From Syntrophorhabdus sp. PtaU1.Bin058 (GTDB lineage Bacteria > Desulfobacterota > Syntrophorhabdia > Syntrophorhabdales > Syntrophorhabdaceae), in contig MVRS01000242.1 in the NCBI GenBank assembly GCA_002067975.1, positions 1 to 64,000 on the forward strand: a stretch of 64,000 nt of DNA, given 5' to 3'. The translations under genes and the position numbers were made by a program. How positions within the stretch are numbered: the stretch's first letter is position 1; every line of letters begins with the position of its first letter. The notes beneath the pieces are model-generated. The model was not told the DNA's origin and did no database searches. It worked only from the letters and a program-made list of their open reading frames with translations. Below, piece by piece: positions 57,365-64,000 of the stretch.

Positions 57365-58276
57365 ATGAAAAACAGACAGCTTACCATTTATATAGCCACA
57401 GGGTTTATTATTGCAAGCCTGTTGCTGGCCTTCTATTTTTTCCTCAAAAAACCTGAGAGAATAGCATCCCCCCTCTTGGACGAAGAGAAACGGGTCATCG
57501 TCTTTAAAGACGTGAGATACTTTGGTGAGAAAGAGGGCGTCATCGATTGGGAGCTTACTGCAAAAACGGCAAAAAAGTCTATTGATAAGCCTGAGGTTGA
57601 GATGGAGCAACTGGAAGGCCGGTATAAACCAAAGGCGGGCATTACCGTGGCGTTCAAGGGCACGAAAGGGAGAATGGACATTGAAAAGGAAAAAGGGACC
57701 GTCGAGAACGTGGACATCCTCTACAAAGGTGAGTACAGCCTGAAGAGCCCTTTTATGAACTTTGATTTTAAGAACAATGTCACGTCAACAACATCCGCCG
57801 TTGACGTGAAGGGTAAGAAATTAACACTGAGAGGTATCGGGCTGACGGCGAATATGAGAGATGAAACGGTGAGGATCGAAAGGGATGTGTCGGGTTACAT
57901 AGATACCGAAAAGGCAAAGTTTCATTTTCAATCCAATGCGTTCTTTTACAACCTGAAGGATAATTCCTATATCCTTGACGGGAAGGTCGTATTAAAGGGC
58001 CAGGACATGGACATGTTCTGCGATAAGCTCTATATCTTCAGCAAGGACCAGAACCCGGAGAGGATCGACGCGAAGGGCAAGGTGCGCTTGATCTCAAAAG
58101 GGACTATTGCGAAAAGCGAAAAGGCGGTATACTATTTTAACGAAGATAAGGTTGTGTTTACCGAATCACCAAGAATATTTAAAGATAATGTGGAGATGAT
58201 GGGAGAATCGGTTATATACTCTATATCGAGCGGTAAGTTTTCAATTCAAAAGCCGAAGATGAGGATGGAGAGATGA
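57365..58276 (+). CDS. lptC: LptC with fused LptA/OstA-like domain
   Basis: A 303-residue envelope protein. One N-terminal transmembrane anchor (LTIYIATGFIIASLLLAFYF) is followed by an LptC-type beta-jellyroll (to about residue 180). A further OstA-like stretch comes next, with YILDGKVVLKGQDMDMFCDK and KAVYYFNEDKVVFTESPRI, the pattern seen in LptA. LptC alone is about 190 residues, so the extra 120 residues point to a fused, membrane-tethered LptA domain in the LPS bridge. Coupled to lptB by a four-base overlap. Confidence 0.85.
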   Translation: MKNRQLTIYIATGFIIASLLLAFYFFLKKPERIASPLLDEEKRVIVFKDVRYFGEKEGVIDWELTAKTAKKSIDKPEVEMEQLEGRYKPKAGITVAFKGTKGRMDIEKEKGTVENVDILYKGEYSLKSPFMNFDFKNNVTSTTSAVDVKGKKLTLRGIGLTANMRDETVRIERDVSGYIDTEKAKFHFQSNAFFYNLKDNSYILDGKVVLKGQDMDMFCDKLYIFSKDQNPERIDAKGKVRLISKGTIAKSEKAVYYFNEDKVVFTESPRIFKDNVEMMGESVIYSISSGKFSIQKPKMRMER

Positions 58277-59019
58277 TCTCAGCGATTGCCAGTCTCTTTG
58301 CCCGGAACCTGTTAAAATCCTATAATGCGCGGCGCGTGGTCGACGAGGTGACCATTCATATCAACACCGGTGAGATCGTCGGTTTGTTCGGGCCCAACGG
58401 CGCCGGCAAGACCACCACGTTTTATATGATCATCGGTTTTATCAAGCCCGACGGGGGGCAGATAGTGCTTGACGAAGAGGATATCACCGGTCTTCCCATG
58501 TTCCTGAGGGCGCGGAAAGGTTTGACCTACCTCCCCCAGGAACCTTCGGTGTTTAAGAAGATGAGCGTTCAGGACAACCTGAGGTCCGTCCTTGAATTCC
58601 TCGATATGGACAAGGAGATGATCAACCACAAGGTCCTGGAACTGCTTGAGGTGTTCAAACTTGAACACCTTGCCGGAAACAACGCAGACTCTCTTTCAGG
58701 GGGGGAGCGGAGGAGGCTTGAGATTGCGCGGGCGCTCATGACCTCACCCAGGTTCATGCTTCTTGACGAGCCTTTCTCCGGTATCGACCCCATCTCTGTG
58801 TCTGATCTGAAAAAGATAGTCACCGGGTTGAAAAAACACGGTATCGGGATACTCCTCTCTGACCACAACGTGAGGGACTCCCTGCCTATCTGCGACAGGG
58901 CCTATGTGGTAAATAACGGAAAGGTGCTCCTCGAGGGGACCCCGGAAAGCGTGGCCCAGGACAAGATAGTGAGAGAGGTGTATCTGGGAGAGGAATTTTA
59001 TATCGATGTTGGAACTTAA
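58273..59019 (+). CDS. lptB: LPS export ABC ATPase LptB
   Basis: A 248-residue ATPase that with LptFG drives LPS extraction from the inner membrane. Walker A GPNGAGKTTTFYMI (near 38-51), Q-loop YLPQEPSVFKKM, signature LSGGERRRLEIARAL (near 137) and Walker B FMLLDEPFSGIDP (near 157) are intact. lptFG are elsewhere. The rpoN ATG lies 14 bases before its stop. Confidence 0.97.
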   Translation: MISAIASLFARNLLKSYNARRVVDEVTIHINTGEIVGLFGPNGAGKTTTFYMIIGFIKPDGGQIVLDEEDITGLPMFLRARKGLTYLPQEPSVFKKMSVQDNLRSVLEFLDMDKEMINHKVLELLEVFKLEHLAGNNADSLSGGERRRLEIARALMTSPRFMLLDEPFSGIDPISVSDLKKIVTGLKKHGIGILLSDHNVRDSLPICDRAYVVNNGKVLLEGTPESVAQDKIVREVYLGEEFYIDVGT

Positions 59020-60376
59020 ACAGACACAGAAACTATCGCCTATCCTGACGCAGCAACTCCAGCAGGCGATCAGGCTTCTTCAACTGTCAAAGCTGGAACT
59101 CGTTGAGGCCATCGAACAGGAGATCAAAGAGAATCCAATCCTCGAAGTAGGCGAAGAGCAACCCCAACCCGAAGAGCAGGTGCAGGAATCAAAGGACGAC
59201 GGGGACGAGATGGCCGAGTTCCTTGACCGGTTCTCGCCTTCCGAGGAATTTTCCTACAGGGAGGAAAAGGAGTACCCGGATTACGAAAACATAATAAAGA
59301 AGTCCTCGAACCTGAGGGATTATCTGAGATGGCAGGCAGGCCTGGCAAATTTTGATCAGAACGAGCGGCTTGTCGTGGAATGGATCATAGAGAACATAGA
59401 CGACAACGGGTATCTGGCCTATCCGATAAGCGAGATCTCCAGGTCATCCGGGTTTTCTCCCGAATCCTTAGAGGAGGTCCTCAAAAAGGTCCAGAAGTTC
59501 GATCCGTCCGGAGTTGGCGCGAGGGGCCTGAAAGAATGCATCATGATCCAGTACGAGGCCCTTGGGGAAAAGGACCCTCCGCTGGAACTGATACTGAATT
59601 CTTATTTCGAGCTCTTCCACCACAATAACGTCAAGGGTATCGTAAAGGCAACGGGGTTTTCACCGGATACGGTCAAAAGGGTGTTTGAAAAGATAAAGGG
59701 CTTTGATCCGAAACCGGGCAGGAATTACAGCGATGAATATACATCATACATCGTGCCGGACGTATATGTCGTAAAGAAGGAAGATGGTTTTGAAATATTG
59801 TTGAACGATGATGATATCCCGGAACTCAGGCTCAACAGGTATTATATGGAACTCTGTATGGACAAGAAGGTCGCCGGTGATACGAAAAAGTACATAAGGA
59901 ACAAGCTGCACCAGGCAGAATGGTTTATCAAGAGTATACAACAGAGGCAGAGGACGCTGTATCTTGTGGCGGAAAGCATATTGAAATTCCAGCGGGAGTT
60001 CTTTGAACAGGGATTGCGGTCGCTCAAGCCCCTGATACTCAAAGACGTGGCCCAGGATATCGGTGTCCATGAGTCTACGGTGAGCCGCATAACTACGAAT
60101 AAATACATGAGCAGCTCCCAGGGTCTCTACGAGCTGAAGTTCTTTTTTCCCACAGGCATTGATAAGGACGGCGACAGTCCTCTTTCGACAAACGTTGTCA
60201 TGGATTTTATCGCGGAGATCGTAAAGTATGAGGATAAAAAGAACCCCTTAACGGACAGCGAGATCGTTGACCGCCTGAAGTCAAAACAGAACATCAAGAT
60301 CGCGCGGAGAACGGTGGCAAAATACCGTGAAGCCCTGAACATACCTTCTTCAAGGGACAGGACGGAGCAGGATTAA
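59006..60376 (+). CDS. rpoN: RNA polymerase sigma-54 factor RpoN
   Basis: A 456-residue sigma-54. The Gln/Leu-rich activator region is residues 5-50 (LTQQLQQAIRLLQLS). An acidic linker (about 55-90), the core-binding domain and a helix-turn-helix (VHESTVSRITTNKY, near 353) follow, and the RpoN box ARRTVAKYRE lies near 435. It is complete. Activators are not in the window. The stop is followed at once by a heptad array. Confidence 0.97.
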   Translation: MLELKQTQKLSPILTQQLQQAIRLLQLSKLELVEAIEQEIKENPILEVGEEQPQPEEQVQESKDDGDEMAEFLDRFSPSEEFSYREEKEYPDYENIIKKSSNLRDYLRWQAGLANFDQNERLVVEWIIENIDDNGYLAYPISEISRSSGFSPESLEEVLKKVQKFDPSGVGARGLKECIMIQYEALGEKDPPLELILNSYFELFHHNNVKGIVKATGFSPDTVKRVFEKIKGFDPKPGRNYSDEYTSYIVPDVYVVKKEDGFEILLNDDDIPELRLNRYYMELCMDKKVAGDTKKYIRNKLHQAEWFIKSIQQRQRTLYLVAESILKFQREFFEQGLRSLKPLILKDVAQDIGVHESTVSRITTNKYMSSSQGLYELKFFFPTGIDKDGDSPLSTNVVMDFIAEIVKYEDKKNPLTDSEIVDRLKSKQNIKIARRTVAKYREALNIPSSRDRTEQD

Positions 60377-60547
60377 GCGGAGGGCGGAGAGCACGGAGCG
60401 GAGAGTGAAAAGCGAAAAGAATAATATAGGTCTTATATGACCTATTGGACCTATATTATTTTATAGCCCGTTCTCGGGCCGGGTACCCACGAAGTGGGTG
60501 CGGGAGGCTCCGGCAGCTTTGCTGCTGGAGGGGGCGACGTGAGCCCC
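60377..60547. repeat. Heptad plus hairpin module, copy 1
   Basis: Heptamers in phase from 60377 (GCGGAGG, GCGGAGA, GCACGGA, GTGAAAA and variants) lead to a 12-bp perfect inverted repeat (60421-60432 with 60448-60459) that competes with a shorter one (60426-60432 with 60439-60445). Then come hairpin 1 (60466-60479), hairpin 2 (60483-60501), hairpin 3 (60508-60530, ten pairs, loop TTT) and hairpin 4 (60531-60547). Strand of any RNA is unknown. Confidence 0.85.
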
Positions 60548-60550
60548 AGG

Positions 60551-60675
60551 CAGCAGAGAGCATGGAGCGGAGAGCAGAGAGTGGAAAACGAAGAACAGAA
60601 TATTTTATAGCCCGTTCTCGGGCGAGAGGGGGAGGCTCCACGAGCTTTGCTTGTGGAGGGGGCGACGTGAGCCCC
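60551..60675. repeat. Heptad plus hairpin module, copy 2
   Basis: A second heptad array (GAGAGCA, TGGAGCG, GAGAGTG, GAAAACG and variants, to about 60600) is followed by hairpin 1 (60610-60623), identical to copy 1, hairpin 3 (60636-60658) and hairpin 4 (60659-60675, identical). Hairpin 2 is missing. In hairpin 3 three adjacent pairs differ from copy 1 but pairing is kept. Confidence 0.88.
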
Positions 60676-60711
60676 ATTAAATTAATAGCTGAATATTTTC
60701 AATGAATTGGA

Positions 60712-60740
60712 TTGACATGACCGCTCATATCTGTTAGCCT
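60712..60740 (+). promoter_or_regulatory. Promoter for hpf
   Basis: TTGACA (60712-60717), 17 bases, TAGCCT (60735-60740, weak -10). The transcript would begin near 60746, just before the leader hairpin. Confidence 0.5.
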
Positions 60741-60750
60741 AAGTGACGAG

Positions 60751-60778
60751 GGTTGGTGTGTGCCAACCTTATTTTTAT
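60751..60778 (+). terminator. Terminator-like hairpin in the hpf leader
   Basis: GGTTGG (60751-60756) pairs with CCAACC (60763-60768) around TGTGTG, followed by TTATTTTTAT. It lies 14 bases before the hpf start and only a few bases after the predicted transcript start, so it may end read-through from rpoN or act as an attenuator. Confidence 0.6.
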
Positions 60779-60791
60779 AAGCGGAGGACTT

Positions 60792-61316
60792 ATGGGTATT
60801 ACGATAAGCTTCAGACACATTGAAACCGACGAAAACATCAGACAGTACGTAGAAGAGAAGATGATGAGGCTGCAGAAATATGTAGAGACGGAGCTTGACG
60901 TCCATGTCGTCCTCTCCCTTGAAAGAAAATACAGACATCGTGTGGATGTGATGTTCACGTTAAACGGGGTCGTTTTCAATGCCCACGAAGTGATGGACGA
61001 CATGCATGCCGCCGTTGACAAGATCCTCGATAAGCTTGAACGGAGGTTAACGAGATTCAGGGACAAAATGAAAAAATACCGTGAGGTAAAGACAAAACAT
61101 GCCCTGTCCCCGCAGGCGCCCGAGGAATCGAGTATCATTGTAACGAAAACGATCGATGCAAAACCCATGGACCCCGAGGAAGCGGTTATGCAGTTGCAGG
61201 CCTCGGGAGACAGTTTTATAATATTCCGCGAAGGGGAAAGAGACAATGTCTGTGTGGTATATAAGAGAAAAGACGGGAAATACGGCTTGATCGAGACCAT
61301 AGGTAAAAGACCGTGA
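60792..61316 (+). CDS. hpf: Long-form ribosome hibernation promoting factor
   Basis: A 174-residue HPF. The N-terminal domain begins ITISFRHIETDENIRQYVEEK and binds the 30S decoding region. The C-terminal domain (residues about 120-174, MDPEEAVMQLQASGDSFIIF) dimerises ribosomes into 100S in the long form. GCGGAGGACTT sets ATG 60792. Its place between rpoN and ptsN is classical. Confidence 0.95.
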   Translation: MGITISFRHIETDENIRQYVEEKMMRLQKYVETELDVHVVLSLERKYRHRVDVMFTLNGVVFNAHEVMDDMHAAVDKILDKLERRLTRFRDKMKKYREVKTKHALSPQAPEESSIIVTKTIDAKPMDPEEAVMQLQASGDSFIIFREGERDNVCVVYKRKDGKYGLIETIGKRP

Positions 61317-61774
61317 AAATATCAGAAATACTTCTCGAAAAGTGTGTCGTAGCCGACATAAAGGGAAAAACAAAGAGGGAGATCATCACAGAACTTGTGG
61401 AGGCCCTTGAGAAGGCACGCCTGATCGAAGATGTTGAAGCGGTCGTCAACGTAGTTATGGAGCGTGAGAAGCTCGGCAGCACCGGTATAGGCAACGGCGT
61501 AGCGGTCCCGCACGGCAAACTGAAGAACATAAGCAATATTATCTGCGCCCTCGGAAGGTCGCCAAACGGTGTTGATTTCGATGCCGTGGACAGAGGGCCT
61601 GTTCATATCTTTTTCTTAGTGCTTGCCCCTGAGGATTCGGCAAGCCTCCATCTGAAGATACTCTCCAGGATCACAAAGATCCTGCGCGATCAGTCATTAC
61701 GGAAAAAGGTAATAAAACTTTCAAATACACATGACATATATACGAGCATTCTTGAGGAGGACGAAAAGATCTGA
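61313..61774 (+). CDS. ptsN: Nitrogen-regulatory PTS EIIA (PtsN)
   Basis: A 153-residue EIIA-Ntr. The phospho-accepting His is in GVAVPHGKL (near residue 67), preceded by the REKLGSTGIG block. It is a regulatory phosphoprotein, not a transport subunit, influencing K+ and nitrogen control in other bacteria. Start GTG 61313 overlaps the hpf stop (GTGA). Confidence 0.95.
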   Translation: MKISEILLEKCVVADIKGKTKREIITELVEALEKARLIEDVEAVVNVVMEREKLGSTGIGNGVAVPHGKLKNISNIICALGRSPNGVDFDAVDRGPVHIFFLVLAPEDSASLHLKILSRITKILRDQSLRKKVIKLSNTHDIYTSILEEDEKI

Positions 61775-61835
61775 TGTCCTCGTTTGCGGGCTGGATGATC
61801 CGGTCACATAGATCCTGGTCAACGGGAAAGGATCA

Positions 61836-62777
61836 ATGAAAGGGATAACCGTACAGGAACTGAAAGACGATACGCTTTACGGGTTAGGACTGGAGGTTAT
61901 CTCAGGACACAGGGGACTCTCGAGAAGGATCTATAACCATCGGATCCAGAAACTCGGCCTTGTCATTGCAGGCAACATGGTCTACCTCCACCCGCACCGT
62001 GTTCAAATCCTCGGCAACATCGAGATCTCCTATCTGCGGTCACTGGCCGAGGAAGAAAAGAAAAGGATCATCGGGGAGCTCTGCAGGAACGATGTTGTCT
62101 GTTTTATTGTAGCAAGAAACCTCAAGGTGCCGGACTATTTTCTCACCAAAACAGAAGAGGAAGGCATCCCTCTTTTGAGAACGAAGCTTGTGACCTCTGT
62201 CTTCATTGAGAGGATCACGAAATTTCTCGAGGAAAGGCTTGCGCCCGCGACAACGGTGCACGGGGTGCTGCTTGATATATTCGGAGTCGGGGCGCTGATC
62301 ATGGGCAGACCCGGGATAGGAAAGAGCGAAAACGCCCTCGAATTGATCATGCGGGGACACAGGCTTGTTGTTGATGACGCGGTCTGCGTGAAAAAGATGG
62401 GGGCGATAGACCTCTACGGAGAATCGCCGGAGATGATAAAAAGTCTCTTAGAGGTACGTGGGATCGGCATAGTTGACATCGGGCAGCTTTTCGGCGTCTC
62501 TGCTGTACGGGATAAAAAAAGGATCGAGCTTGCAATAGAGCTTTTTGACTGGGACAGCAACGTGGAATGCGAGCGGATCGGGCTCAGGGAAGAAAAATAC
62601 ACCCTCCTCGGCTTGGACCTGCCGCTTGTGCGGATCCCCGTCAGTTCAGGCAAGAACGTCTCTGCCATCATTGAGCTTGCATGCCGGAACCACATACTCA
62701 AGACGCATGGCGTGAATACAGCGGCAGAGCTTGAAAAGAAGATGTTCCGGTCGATGGAGGGCGACTCCGCATCATGA
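61836..62777 (+). CDS. hprK: HPr kinase/phosphorylase
   Basis: A 313-residue bifunctional enzyme phosphorylating or dephosphorylating HPr on Ser46. The N-terminal domain binds no known ligand. The kinase domain has Walker A MGRPGIGKSENAL (near 150-162), the DDAVCV block and the signature LEVRGIGIVDIGQLFG (near 206). GGAAAGGATCA precedes the ATG. It overlaps rapZ by four bases. Confidence 0.95.
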   Translation: MKGITVQELKDDTLYGLGLEVISGHRGLSRRIYNHRIQKLGLVIAGNMVYLHPHRVQILGNIEISYLRSLAEEEKKRIIGELCRNDVVCFIVARNLKVPDYFLTKTEEEGIPLLRTKLVTSVFIERITKFLEERLAPATTVHGVLLDIFGVGALIMGRPGIGKSENALELIMRGHRLVVDDAVCVKKMGAIDLYGESPEMIKSLLEVRGIGIVDIGQLFGVSAVRDKKRIELAIELFDWDSNVECERIGLREEKYTLLGLDLPLVRIPVSSGKNVSAIIELACRNHILKTHGVNTAAELEKKMFRSMEGDSAS

Positions 62778-63619
62778 AGGTAGTCATTGTAAGCGGCATA
62801 TCCGGTTCGGGAAAGACGACATTCCTGAGGGCCCTCGAGGATATCGGGTTCTTCTGCGTCGATAACTTCCCCCTCATACTCCTCCAGAAGTTCCTTGAGC
62901 TGTGCCGGGCCGCCGGTGAGAAGATAGGGAAGTGTGCCTTTGTGGTCGATGTAAGGGAAAGGGAGTTTTTTGACGAGGGAAAGGACATCCTCAGGAAGAT
63001 CAAAGACCAATACGAGGCAGAGATCGTCTTCCTCGAGAGTTCTGAGGACATACTCCTCAGGAGGTACAAGGAGACAAGAAGGTCTCATCCGCTTTTTGCA
63101 ACCCCCAACGTCCGCGACGCGCTGCAGGAGGAGAGAGGGCTTGTAAGCTGGATAAAGGATATGGCGGACCAGGTGATCGACAGTACACACCTTATCCAGC
63201 ATGACCTGAGACGCTTTGTCCTGAAGAAGTACAGCCAGGAAGAGCAGGTGATGAAGATAAACCTTATATCTTTCGGGTACCCGTACGGAATACCGCCGGA
63301 GGCGGATATGCTGCTGGACGTGCGGTTTCTGCCGAACCCGTTTTTCGTTGAAGGGCTGCGGGAGAAGACGGGTCTCGAGAAAGATGTGGGTGATTTTATA
63401 AGATCAAGCGAGATCTATACCCGGTATTCACTCTTGCTTTATGATCTACTGGCCTATCTCATACCTCTCTTCGAGAGAGAGGGGAAGAGCTACCTTACGA
63501 TCTGTTTCGGGTGTACGGGGGGGAAACACAGGTCGGTGTTCGTAGTGCATGAGCTTGCAGAAAAATTATTTGCATTGAACTATAACGTATCCACTATCCA
63601 CAGGGATATCGACAGGTAG
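62774..63619 (+). CDS. rapZ: RapZ family RNase adapter/nucleotide-binding protein
   Basis: A 281-residue P-loop protein. Walker A GISGSGKTTFLRALED is at residues 6-21, and the C-terminal domain has SFGYPYGIP, DVRFLPNPF and FGCTGGKHRSVFVV. In E. coli RapZ directs RNase E to GlmZ; here no such RNA is known and the role may differ. Cluster position with hprK and an EIIA gene is typical. Confidence 0.94.
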   Translation: MKVVIVSGISGSGKTTFLRALEDIGFFCVDNFPLILLQKFLELCRAAGEKIGKCAFVVDVREREFFDEGKDILRKIKDQYEAEIVFLESSEDILLRRYKETRRSHPLFATPNVRDALQEERGLVSWIKDMADQVIDSTHLIQHDLRRFVLKKYSQEEQVMKINLISFGYPYGIPPEADMLLDVRFLPNPFFVEGLREKTGLEKDVGDFIRSSEIYTRYSLLLYDLLAYLIPLFEREGKSYLTICFGCTGGKHRSVFVVHELAEKLFALNYNVSTIHRDIDR

Positions 63620-63636
63620 GGAGAGAGGAGGTTTCT

Positions 63637-64000
63637 ATGATCGGACTGGTAGTGGCAGCACATTTTAATCTTGCACGTGAAATGGTGGCCGCGACAGAAC
63701 TGATTGTCGGCAAGCAGAAACAGTTCGCATACGTCGACATCTTTCCCGACGAGGACGTTGAGGTCATCAAGGGCAGGATCGTGTCGGCGATCAAGGATGC
63801 AAACACCGGCGACGGGGCCATCATCCTCACCGATATGTTCGGGGGGACACCGTCGAACATAAGCCTCTCTTTTCTGGAAGAGGGGAAGATAGAGGTCGTT
63901 GCAGGAGTTAACCTTCCCATGTTGATAAAACTGACCACCTACAGGGAAGGAAAATCGCTCGATGAGCTCGCAGGGTTCATCACCCAGTACGGGCAGAAAA
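63637..64000 (+). CDS. Mannose-family PTS EIIA (partial)
   Basis: The N-terminal 121 residues of an EIIA-Man domain, running off the window. VVAAHFNLARE has the phospho-His at residue 9, and LTDMFGGTPSN (near residues 63-73) is the conserved second block. GAGAGGAGG lies before ATG 63637. With ptsN and hprK it is part of a regulatory PTS lacking visible sugar permeases. Confidence 0.92.
   Translation, partial: MIGLVVAAHFNLAREMVAATELIVGKQKQFAYVDIFPDEDVEVIKGRIVSAIKDANTGDGAIILTDMFGGTPSNISLSFLEEGKIEVVAGVNLPMLIKLTTYREGKSLDELAGFITQYGQK

Noticed and set aside
60445-60705. Frames across the hairpin modules before hpf
   Set aside because: They follow the hairpins, are interrupted differently in the two copies and have no ribosome sites.

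Overview
The window reads as the chromosome of a Gram-negative, strictly anaerobic bacterium. It carries LPS export and Kdo genes (kdsA, kdsD, lptC/A, lptB), [NiFe]-hydrogenase maturation genes (hypF, C, D, E), a CooC nickel-insertion ATPase and a succinate dehydrogenase/Rieske/cytochrome b operon. The gene order kdsA-kdsD-lptC-lptB-rpoN-hpf-ptsN-hprK-rapZ-PTS EIIA is typical of the former Deltaproteobacteria (Desulfobacterota), possibly a syntrophic or sulfur-cycle lineage. The taxonomic placement is inference from gene content only.

Layout. 0.2-5.1 kb: hydrogenase maturation. 5.1-6.5 kb (minus): TPR lipoprotein, C39-type peptidase and PA2779-type small membrane protein, with a CRP/FNR-like box and a terminator before the peptidase gene. 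6.7-9.7 kb: enolase, LarA-like protein, small Cys-rich protein. 9.9-17.2 kb (minus): a Wzz / Wza-like / YjbH / YjbE-like polysaccharide export operon without glycosyltransferases. 17.3-21.9 kb: a tightly coupled operon of complex II, Rieske protein and cytochrome b. 21.9-23.8 kb: a protein shaped like a type IIG restriction-modification enzyme whose catalytic motifs look destroyed. 24.2-29.3 kb: recO, an orphan small RNA, and an AT-richer restriction-modification island (nuclease-methylase fusion, HsdS, DUF3800). 29.6-34.9 kb: lolA, ftsK, plsC, cooC, K+ channel. 35.3-41.1 kb: htpG, hrcA-grpE-dnaJ, small hypothetical gene, yajD. 41.2-43.0 kb: two TRAP transporter subunits. 43.1-57.3 kb: mobA, rimI, pyrKD, recJ, radical SAM, alanine/homoserine genes, pyrG, kdsA, kdsD. 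57.4-64 kb: LPS export, rpoN, ribosome hibernation and regulatory PTS.

The most unusual signal lies between the genes. Nearly every gap longer than about 60 bp, and several coding ends, contain degenerate direct repeats with a strict period of seven nucleotides. At least eight different heptamer vocabularies occur (TATCAGC-, CGTAAGT-, GATATAC-, GCGGAGA-, GTTGAAC-, GTTCGGA-, CTATTCA- and GCATCCA-like). Arrays of different vocabularies are often joined in constant phase, occur as inverted copies forming large hairpins, and run into hypF, yjbH, lolA, recO and a radical-SAM gene without breaking the frame. Before hpf two heptad arrays are each followed by a cluster of hairpins; the two hairpin clusters show compensatory base-pair changes, which points to a structured RNA. 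These repeats, the degenerate type IIG-like protein, the small RNA at 25.08 kb and the motorless restriction system are the best candidates for undescribed biology.
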